DNA of 64,000 bases. Source: Bolinopsis microptera. Taxonomy: Eukaryota > Ctenophora > Tentaculata > Lobata > Bolinopsidae. Location: contig NC_087083.1 of the NCBI RefSeq assembly GCF_026151205.1, positions 11,714,944-11,778,943 of the forward strand. The letters are read 5' to 3'. How positions within the stretch are numbered: the first letter of the stretch is position 1; each line of letters opens with the position of its first letter. The notes beneath the pieces are model-generated. The model worked only from the letters and a program-made list of their open reading frames with translations. It ran no database searches and had not been told where the DNA came from. Below, one piece after another: positions 34,866 through 44,403 of this stretch. Both the position numbers and the translations under genes were made by a program.

Positions 34866-35255
34866 TCAGATCTCGTCGTCGGCATAGTTCTCGAGATCTA
34901 AGTCATAATCTAGCTCGTCTTCTAAATCCAAATACTTGTTGTTGTTATCTGAACGTAAATTGATTGTGACAAAGATTTCTCACTGCTAGTGCTATCAACG
35001 GAAAATATATTCAAGTCCAATAGATGTTCTACTGAGGAACTTGTTAGCAACTTTAGTGAAGGTTGAAGGCGTCCGAATTACAAGAGCTTTCAAGAAATCA
35101 GCGCTTATTACTTTAATCTTTACCAGATTTATTTATAGTACTTACAGAGCACGACGTCAGTTAGCGAGTTTTCATTCTTTACAATTTCTAGAAATTTCTC
35201 ATAGTCTTCTTCTTCTTCTAAAGCAGATATTCTCTTGAAGCTATTATCGTTGTCG
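34866..35255 (-). CDS. Two 3'-terminal exons of an acidic protein, probably the gene at 36257-40974
   Basis: Exon 35146-35255 (acceptor gatctcag, donor gtaagt) encodes DNDNSFKRISALEEEEDYEK and FLEIVKNENSLTDVVL. Exon 34866-34948 (acceptor acgttcag) encodes NNNKYLDLEDELDYDLDLEN then YADDEI and stop TGA. The two join in phase 1. The incoming phase of the first (2 nt already used) equals the phase that the donor at 36257 would give, and both parts are acidic. I therefore infer that they end the same gene. No family is recognised. Confidence 0.5.
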
Positions 35256-36256
35256 CTGAGATCAAAACATTTTATTAATCAATAATTAAGTTGATAATTT
35301 GGATTAATCAGTGATTGCAGACATATATTTTACTTTTAGCTTCAGAATTATTCATAACTTTTTCAGATGTACAAAATCAAACGGTTTAGAATCATTGACG
35401 GACAAATAATATTCTCGGATTTACAAAATTCTAAACACTATATATATTCGTACCGAATTACATGAAAAATATCAAATATGTCCAGCGCAAAACTATAATT
35501 CTTATTCTTAGCTGACTCATTGACGAGAAAAACATATCTGATAATTAAACATTGATCAACCCGAAACATAAACATTCAACTAGATCTCATATTACAGGAA
35601 CCTATAAAAAAAATGTAAAGTATGCACAAGTAATTTCAGGACATTAAATTGAACATATTTTGAATATTAGAAATTGGGTTCATTAACACATTGGATCGTT
35701 CACATGAAACGAGAGGGGTTTAAATAAAGCTTTAATGCAATGGATATGTATAACTTGTGTAAGGGAGTCTGAGATGTCCTAAAAATGGCTTAAGTAAAAT
35801 GCGAACGATCCATAAACTATTTCGACACTATTTAATTAACTGAAATCTTTAGCATCGCAAACTTCCCCTACCTTGCTAGAAATAAAAACTTGTCAGCCAT
35901 TGGGTTCCTTACATGATCTGTGAAAATCTCATAACATATTTTAAATGAAATAGTTTTACATTTTAAGATTTCGATTCAGATTTAATTCATTAATTTTAAA
36001 ATACTACTCAAAAGCTATCATGACGCACACCTATCAAAGTACTAAAGTAAAACTAATAGTAAACAGCAAAATTAAGCAATAATCTTGTTATACTAATACT
36101 ATCCAGACTAGAACTATAAACTAGCCAAAACCCCCATCGTCGAAAACATTATTATCACACTCACAGGCCATAAAAATGTATCACACTCACATGGAATTAA
36201 AATAATTGTCATATTTGAAGTTAAAAGCAATTTTCAAGCCTGGTCAATATACTTAC

Positions 36257-39200
36257 TTTAATATTAATTAAATCTATTCAATTTTAACGAAAGATTCCTC
36301 GCTTGAATTGTCGCTTGATTTTTTAGTGAATTGCAGGAACGGATCGAAAGTACTGACTTGTTCTAATTCTTCAGTTTCAAAAGTAACAACCTTATTTGTA
36401 CCTAGCGGAGGGACTTCAACGAAATTACCAGGAGAATCATCCAGAATATCGCTCGTTAGAAAATAATCAGCTGTATTATCAGATATATCCAAGTTACTAT
36501 CCGGAATATCCGGTGATATGTCGGACAGAGCATCCGGATCCGGATCACTGAAGTGTTCAGGATAAAATTGGGAGATATCGGAAGATTCTGACATTTTATC
36601 AAGTAGGATATCATCAATGTCCTGTAACAGTTTATCTGACTGTTGGACTGACAGGACCTCCTCTGATATAACAGGTGCAGTCACGTGATCTACGTTTTGT
36701 AAAAAAGTAATTGAATCAGGAACTTCAGTCACAACATTTACACAATAATCATCTTTCACAAGGGCATCATCAGACACAAGATTATTATCGGACACTGTAG
36801 GGACAGAATTGGGCACGATAGGGACAGAATAGGACACTGTAGGAACGGAATCATACACAGGTTGTTCATTTTCGGGTGTTTGGTGTTCGTTAAACCTTTG
36901 TGAAAAATCTGCGAAATTCTGCGTCTCTCCCAGACTCTGAAAATATATTGGTTAATGGATGAAGAATTTTAGGATAAAATAGTGTTCGGGATAGGGGGAT
37001 TGTATCAATTTCATGGATTTGCGAGTTCGCGTGTTGGATGTGTTTATAATCTTACAATGAGGTCGTTCACATATTACGTAATCAATTTTTGGACAATTAC
37101 CCCTCTGTAATCAGTTTTACACATAGCTATTGTGTCAAAATTACACTAGCGTAATCATTTGGAAACCCCCATCCCCCTCGGCTGATTACGTAATATATGA
37201 ACGATCCCAATAGACTGGGTAGCAGGCCAAGATGGAATCTATGGTACCGTACTAAAGAATAGTGCGAGCACGTGTACGAATGATATCTTCAAGACCTAAC
37301 GAGTTGAATTACGTCATAAGAATTGTAATTTAATCGATTATTGTGCCGGTCCTTATACATAAGATAAACCAAAACTTCAATAAAATATATTAATTCGCAA
37401 TATTCACACTCTATTGACGGGACTTCAGTAATAATAATTATTACGTGGGTGGAAATGATTTAAGGAAGCGGAAATCAAATGTGATTAGGAAATCATTTAT
37501 GGGAATGAGACGAGATAAGGGATTGTGTAATAATTTGCATATTACGAAATGATTTCGTCACTACTGATTAAAAAGTCTTTTAATACGCAGATAATTTGAT
37601 TGAAGTCTCATTTGTGTGTGTTTATTCCGTGTACAAATTGGGTGACCAAAATGTGGCAAATCTGTGGAATTGCACTAACAGCGGGCTGTGCTTTAATTCT
37701 TAATGTCATGTCTATCTTTTTCTTTTGCAGTAAAAGACGCAAAACTTTAGGTGAGTTTATTCCCAATTTTGAAGGTAAATAAACGATAAATTTAACTTTA
37801 GATATATTTTGATTCAAAATATATCTAAAGTTAAATTTCATTTTGAATAGAATTTTTTATTAATTTTTGCGATCGATGTTTAACACCTACCATCCTGTGA
37901 TAATACTTGTAGTTTTTCAGGTACAAAGTTACTGATGGTCCTAAACTGCTTCGATCTTTGTGTTTCCATTACAACTGTAGTGCTTCAAATCATGAGACTG
38001 AGTGGCAATAAGACGCCCATTTGGGCGACTATTCGGGATGTAACAGAATCGCTGTATATGATATTTGTTGAGGGAACTGGGTTTCTAACTTTCCTTCTAA
38101 GCTTAACAAGATGTCTGAGTGTCAGTTTGCCGTTTCATAACATTAAAGGAATCTACATCGAAATCTCAACTATATTATTCGTTGGGTATACCATGATTCG
38201 CGAAATAGCATTCTGGATTAATACTGCTCACAGATACAAAGTCATATCACCCAACAGTCCATGCTGCCTTCATTCTCGGAGGAATGGGACTGATGATTAT
38301 TTCAGTTCTCATAATTAATTTGATCAGCATCAGAAACATTCTACGAGACAGAAATATTACAGAAAATTCGCGTGAAACTAGTTTCCAGGCAACTGTTACT
38401 GTGGCCATCTTATCAGCAATCTTCTGTCTTCTCAATACATTTTACTTTGTATCAATGGTGCTGCATTTCTATTTTGTTTATTCTGGGAAAAAATTGGATT
38501 ATAACTTTGCGTTCAACTTCGGGATTTTCTATGCTGTACCACTGAATAGTGCTTTAAACCCTCTGTTATATTTCTTAAGAAAAAAGGAGATGAGGAAACA
38601 TGTTGTTAATCTTGCATTAAGAATTATTCACTGTCAGTATCCTCTCAACCAAGACTTAAGCCGTGTCAATACCTTCAGCACTTTGAACTTGGGGCCGGGG
38701 CGTCTTACTCCTATCTTAAGCCGTGTCAATACCTTCAGCACTCTTAACTTGGGGCCGGGGCGTCTTACTCCTATCTTAAGCCGTGTCAATACCTTCAGCA
38801 CTTTGAACTTGGGGCCGGGGCGTCTTACTCCTATCTTAAGCCGTGTCAATACCTTCAGCACTTTGAACTTGGGGCCAGGGCGTCTTACTCCTATCTTAAG
38901 CCGTGTCAATACCTTCAGCACTTTGAACTTGGGGCCGGGGCGTCTTACTCCTATCTTGAACTCGAGGCGACCAACTCCTATTTTGAACTCGATGCGACCA
39001 ACTCCTATTTTGAACTCGATTCGACCACCTCTTACTTTGAACTTGAGGAGTCTTACTCCTACCTTGAACTCGAGGAGTCTTACTCCTACCTTGAACTCGA
39101 TGCGACCAACTCGTACCTTGACCTCGCCGAGTCTTACTCGTACCTTGACCTCGATGCGACCAACTCGTACCTTGAACTCGCTGAGTCTTACTCCTATGAG

Positions 39201-40974
39201 TCCTACCTTGAACTCGATGCGACCAACTCGTACCTTGACCTCGCCGAGTCTTACTCCTATGAGTCCTACCTTGAACTCGATGCGATCAACTCGTACCTTG
39301 ACCTCGCTGAGTCATACTCCTAATTTGAACTCGATGCGGCGTACACCTCAAAGTTTAAAAATACAGGGTTGGCCATTAAATTCAGTTTGTTTGGACTAAT
39401 AAAACATTATTGACTTTAGTGATATAATCAGTGTAATAAGCGCCAAGCGCGAGCACAGAACTTTTTTTCTCCGATTTTGATAAATTTGGAACCAAAAGTT
39501 GTCTAAAAATGTGAATAAAATAAATCCACCGTGTAGCAATTTTCGCTAAAAATTTTACACGGCGCTTGTTTGCCGCGCGTGCTTTTTTCGCGCAAATTTT
39601 TAGTTTTTGGCCTATAACTTTCACATTTTCAGTTATTATCACATAATTATTATGGCATTGTAATCAACTCATCGAGACAAAACTTTTAGTACTAATATTT
39701 TAAGATTTAAAGGAACATTATTTTCAAAAATTTTTAATCTGAACACAGGGTCCCGTGTGAAATTTTGAAAAATTTGGTGCTTCAAAAATTATAATTTTGG
39801 TACTAAAAGTTGCGTCTGACTAAGTTCATTACGGTCCTGTAAGAATTATTTCAAAAAATTCAATATTTTAGGAGTTATAGGCATTTTAAGCAATAAATTA
39901 CCTATATTTCGTCCTTTGTACACTCTTGCGATGCACTAAAGGCCCACATACAGCCCGACGTTATCGTGCTACACGGTGAATTTTCATTATTCACACTTAG
40001 AGGCAACTTTTGATACCAAATTTATCAAAATCAGAGACAAAAAATTCTGTGCCAGCTCATGGCGCTTATTACATAGACTAATACTACTGCTACTAATTCG
40101 AGGAATTAGTCAGTCAAAATGAAGAAGTTATGAAGCATTTTGTTAATCTAGTTAGCAAAACTGATTAGGTAATCCTTTCAAAAATGTGATTATATTATTA
40201 AAATATTATTTGGGAGATGATAAATATAAATAAGATTATTTACGATTGTAAAATGAATAAAAATCATAATCTGTAATTCTTGTAACTCCTGATCGCAAGA
40301 ATGAAGCATGATTAAGCTGAAGGCCCTTTGGTACCATTCATATTTTATTACGTAAGCACTTTTCGGCATATTTTTAACCCCCTTCCTTCTAATTCTCCGT
40401 AATCAGTTTTACACATTGTATTTGTGTCAAAATTACATAAGTGTAATAATTTAGAAACCCCCTTCAGTAATTACATAATATATCAACGACCCCTTATTAA
40501 AAAAATTGCAACCGAACTCACCGTTGAAGGAGGACGGTTCTGGTAAAATTCTCGAATCTTCGACGTCCTTTGAGCGTAAAGTTCCTCCTCCTGCATAGCC
40601 AACCTCTCTTCGTCCTTGTGTAACTGAAGTTAAAAAGTTGGTTACAACTGAAATGAAAACATGATACATACGATCATCACAATCATTTATAAAGATATAT
40701 TAATAATTTAAATTGCAAATTAAAAAAATAACACAATTTAACTATGAATCAGAAAAGGAATGATGATATAACCAACCTCCTCGTCAGCCAGCCTATTAAA
40801 TCTTTCTTGGTCGTCTGCGTACTCCGAGTACAGCCGATTAGATATCAGATGTCTCTCACGTTCGTTGAGAACAAGTTTTGGTGCAGGGGTACGGCCTGTA
40901 GATCGATCATCGACTTCTGGGAGTTCGATTAACCGATCGTATTCGATACCTCGCTCATCTGAGTCGTTATTGTT
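36257..40974 (-). CDS. Unrecognised acidic, charged multi-exon protein
   Basis: Exons in transcript order are 40777-40974, 40522-40623 and 36274-36936, all phase 0. Exon 1 encodes NNDSDERGIEYDRLIELPEV, then NERERHLISNRLYSEYADDQ and ERFNRLADEE. Exon 2 continues the charged helix-like stretch LHKDEERLAMQEEELYAQRT. Exon 3 opens SLGETQNFADFSQRF, has Pro/Val/Ser repeats (DSVPTVSYSVPIVPNSVPTV), a very acidic middle (SDPDPDALSDISPDIPDSNL) and ends ESSFVKIE-like at TAG 36274-36276. A strong donor, gtaagt, sits 17 nt past that stop in the minus direction (exon edge 36257), with a second in-frame stop (TAA) between, so the true C-terminus may differ. Upstream exons and the start codon were not found; other exons may lie between exons 2 and 3. 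Likely intracellular (no signal or membrane segment). Exon 1 could start at 40987 instead. Confidence 0.55.
37060..37208. mobile_element. MITE family 3, copy 2
   Basis: It matches 21159-21315 end to end: ggtcgttcacatattacgta at the left, gattacgtaatatatgaacg at the right, and the same attgtgtcaaaattacacta core. It lies upstream of the GPCR gene, in an intron of the minus-strand gene. Confidence 0.85.
37600..39399 (+). CDS. Class A (rhodopsin-like) orphan GPCR with one frameshift and a repetitive C-terminal tail
   Basis: Exon 1 is 37600-37750 (donor gtgagt) and exon 2 starts at 37921 after tttttcag. TM1 is MWQICGIALTAGCALILNVM. TM2 has LNCFDLCVS, with the conserved Asp. TM3 ends LTRCLSVSLPF in place of the DRY box (TRC). 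TM4 is ISTILFVGYTMIREIAFW. After INTAHRY the reading must shift by one base, near 38230-38260, to continue as YHPTVHAAFILGGMGLMIIS (TM5). TM6 (AILSAIFCLLNTFYFVSMVL) and TM7, ending NPLLYFLRKKEM (NPxxY-like), follow. The tail has five 20-residue repeats, then many ~8-residue LNSMRPTPI-like repeats rich in Ser, Thr and Arg, up to the stop at 39397-39399. The shift is either a real disabling mutation or an assembly error. The ligand is unknown. The gene sits inside an intron of the opposite-strand gene at 36257-40974. Confidence 0.75.
37788..37838. repeat. 25 bp-arm hairpin in the GPCR intron
   Basis: aaatttaactttagatat is followed at once by its complement atatctaaagttaaattt around tttgattcaaaa. 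It is a perfect inverted repeat in the short intron between the two GPCR exons. Confidence 0.85.
38654..38953 (+). repeat. 60 bp in-frame minisatellite in the GPCR tail, five units
   Basis: The unit starts cttaagccgtgtcaatacct and holds cttggggccggggcgtctta. The copies differ by one or two bases. It encodes LSRVNTFSTLN-type repeats and preserves the frame. Confidence 0.93.
39400..40521. other. Intron of the minus-strand gene, with a family 3 MITE relic
   Basis: About 40350-40492 is a third, diverged family 3 MITE (gtgtcaaaattaca, cgtaatcagttttacac, atatatcaacgacccc). Inverted sequence around 39440-39560 and 39970-40060 (gcgcttattac/gtaataagcgc; ccgtgtagca/tgctacacgg) suggests another ~640 bp inverted-end element, from about 39436 to 40072. 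Confidence 0.55.
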
Positions 40975-40987
40975 CTGATAGAATAAC

Positions 40988-43900
40988 CTGATAACGGATG
41001 TGATGTTGTGAGTCAAAACATTGTGACGTCATTGATAAGTTATCTCTTTAATCTACTAGCTATATATTACATGGTAGCACTGCCGGCCGTCACGTACGTC
41101 AAAACAGCCGTGCGCGCGAAATTAATTTTCCTTTGAACGCAAGAAATTGCGTTGGCGTTCGCGCCTACAGTAATGTTTGTGTCACAATCCAGTACAACAA
41201 CACTAGTATATTATGTGGACAAACTCCAGTGCGATAAAGTGAGCAAACAATTTTGAAATTGAAATTCAAGACCTGTTAGATGTAGACTTCCAACAGCAGA
41301 ATACCGTTTGGAAACATGACGACATTCCTGGATATGAATAAAATGTAAGTTATCGCTGTTATTCAAATTGCATAATAAATATCATTTTAAAGATTTTCCT
41401 ATCACGTTGGCGTGCATTTATATCAAAACGAGGTTACCATATCTGTCCTGCATGAACCGATGAAAACTAATTCAGTTAATCAATTTTCTACCAATTGGGG
41501 AAACAAGTGAAACACAAGGAAATGTTTTAAACTCAAGTGAGAATACTCAACTCGGACTCTGTTAACAATTGACTCGGTGATGTTCGACGAATATCGCTTC
41601 CACATAATTGCACTCAAACCGATGCTTCCTAAAGTCTGAACCTAACTCTGTTCAGACCTAAAGTGTATCCGACCTCATCAATAACTGTGAAGGTAGAATG
41701 TAACTCGCCGAGCAGGCATCGGTTCGAACACGCAACATTGAAATTCTCGTAAAAACTCTGAAATTTTAACCTAACAAAATGGAACCGATCTGTAATCCGG
41801 ACTTATTAGGTGAAAACATAATTTCGTCCGAAAAACAGATGAAAATAAATATTTCATTCGACTCAGATAAGCTGACCATCTTGTTCCATAATTAGCTCAT
41901 TCAATATTACAAACAGATCAATAACTTCAAGTCAGAAAATTCCATATTTACAGTTTGTGCCCTGTCCACATTTCTTTTAATTTCTGTAAATTTATTGTTT
42001 GACATTCCGATTATTGACAATATTTTATCAGCAAAATTGTTTTATACATAATATGACAATACTGGAAGGCCTATCCTTATGGATTGAAAATATGTCTCTT
42101 TAAATCAAACTATGGAATCCATCAGATAGCTACTTATTTTTGAAAAATTAGATTAATTAGTAAATGAGAAACGGGACGGGCACGTTAAATAAGATCCAAC
42201 AACTCAACTCTGAAAAACAATTACTCAGTGTTTACTCTGTATAAAAATAAACTCAAATCATCATTAGTTCGTAGCTCTCTCGTACAAAAGCTCGGGTATT
42301 TCAGCCAAAATTGCCATTAAAATTGCTATTAAAATTGCACAGTAAAACACTAAACGTCGGCGAAGGTAACTCTAAAGAATTGGAACTGGACTTAATCACT
42401 TTCAGAATTTTAAGTTTGGTGACTATGTAATCAAATGGTGACATTAAAATTAGATTGAGCATTCGGACCATCATATTCCTGCTGAAATTGGGGCTAGGTT
42501 TTGAGTCTAAGTAAACCGGAGTTCTTAGTTTTACTGTATTGGTTTTAGGTGACCTAAGAGTAACAACATAAAAGGGGCATTAAAATTTTAAAATATCAAG
42601 TATTTAAAATCGAGGCCTTTTCGCTTTCGTACACGTAATTTCAAGGCAATCTTGACTATAAATTGCATAACACTCAACAAAATCTTAACTCAAATTTTAA
42701 AAGTTCCATCATGAAGTTTGTACAGAAATGCTATTTCCACCTCCCGTAAGCCCTTTTCAAAAAAGAAAGAATATCAAATAGCAGAGATATTCTAGCTATT
42801 GCCCGTTGCAAGTAAGTAAGAATATCAAATAGCAGAGATATTCTAGCTGTTGCCCGTTGCAAGTAAGTAAGAATATCAAATAGCAGAGATATTCTAGCTG
42901 TTGCCCGTTGCAAGTAAGTAAGAATATCAAATAGCAGAGATATTCTAGCTGTTGCCCGTTTCAAGTAAGTTGTGAAATAGCAGAAGTATCTCTGACATTT
43001 TATCTGGAAAGGCAAAACAGAAGGCCTTAGCCAAAATACCAAGATTTCCCGAAAGACTCATTTTTGTCACGGTGCTAAAAGTTTTTTCCAAACAACTCCT
43101 GTACAACAAACAGTGTAAAAATGATTGCTTTAAAACTCTAAATATTACATTTATCATATAACCCAGGCTTTACTATTTGGGAACAACAAATTCGGGAACA
43201 AATTGGGAACAAAAAATAGATGTCCCTGAACACGAGGTCAAGAAGGTAAATTCTAAGGTATAAAATCAAAAATATCAGGGGTAAAGCCGGGGTTGTACTT
43301 CTCAATTGAACCCTAGAACACGCTCAACTCATAGATTTTCATCTCACTAGTTCAATCTCACCAAACTCAACATACCAAACTCAACATACCTCACCAAACT
43401 CATCTCACTAAGTTCTCACTTAAATTTCACTAATTCGATAAAAAATATCGGTATAACAAGGATTGCACAAGGATCGCATACCTAGTACAGTACAACTATA
43501 CCAAACCAATAAAGCTAAGCCATTGTGTACGGTAATACAAGTCTTTGCTTAAATCTCGACAAACATTTGCAAGGTTCAGCATACAGTATATCGTATAAAA
43601 TAATAATATCCGTCGCAGAAAGTAGCAGAATTTTTAACTTCACATTTATACGCTAGCACGCTTCAGCAAGATGAATACACAATTTGATTTAGCTATAATA
43701 GTGTAATAAAGTTAATCTCAAGTTAACTAAATAAAACTAATGCGATCAAACACTTATAAATAGCCAGCTGTATTAAAGTTATCATCGTAAGCAAAGCACA
43801 TTTCAGATAATAATATGCTAGAATCAAGTTTAGAACAATCTATTATATTAATGGGGAACGCAGTGGTGACATTTATACTTTTACATAATACAAAACCAAC

Positions 43901-44227
43901 AGTGAGGTTAAAGTGAAACTGTGATCTTAAAATTATCTACAATTAACTAACAAGTTAATTAATTGACCAATGTAAATCTTGATACTTCTGAATCAGCCTT
44001 CTCAGAAACAATTATACAGTGAACTTTAGCTGGTTAACTAGAAGGTTAGTTTCCTGTGCAGTTTCGGCTCACACAGGTCTGCTCCAGCCACACATTGACA
44101 CATAAGCGCAAATATTTTGATGATGTGAAACATGATAACAAAACCATGTAGTTGGGGGTCACGTAATTGCGTATCTTTTAGCTGAATGTGAATTGAATGA
44201 ACCAGCTGACGTAAGGGCACGTATGAT
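40988..44227. other. Region between the acidic-protein gene and TNPO3
   Basis: No confirmed gene. 41316-41344 has an ATG-started segment (MTTFLDMNK) ending at a perfect donor, gtaagt, on the plus strand, but no second exon was found. The remainder is AT-rich. The TNPO3 3' UTR lies at the right end. Confidence 0.35.
42765..42985 (+). repeat. 51 bp minisatellite, about four units
   Basis: The unit contains gaatatcaaatagcagagat, attctagctgttgcccgttg and caagtaagta. Each unit can form a hairpin (agaatatc/gatattct) and carries a donor-like gtaagt. The minus-strand ORF over it is a repeat artefact. Confidence 0.9.
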
Positions 44228-44403
44228 ATGACGTCACTAAAGCTAATGGAAGGACTGGTAACTATGACGTCACTAAAGGAAGGACTGGTGATATGACGTC
44301 ACTAAAGCTAAAGGAAGGACTGGTAACTATGACGTCACTAAAGCTAAAGGAAGGACTGGTAACTATGACGTCACTAAAGGAAGGACCGGTAACTATGACG
44401 TCA
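44228..44403 (+). repeat. 29-36 bp array with a TGACGTCA motif per unit, abutting the TNPO3 stop codon
   Basis: Five units of the form tatgacgtcactaaagctaa..ggaaggactggtaac. A sixth, diverged unit is the end of the TNPO3 coding exon itself (gacgtcactaggagaagcac, then tggttgaac). On the minus strand each unit therefore reads like the last codons, stop and first 3' UTR bases. Each holds a full cAMP-response-element octamer. Confidence 0.9.

Noticed and set aside
42731-43042. Minus-strand ORF with LQRATARISLLFDILTY repeats
   Set aside because: Translation of the 51 bp minisatellite.
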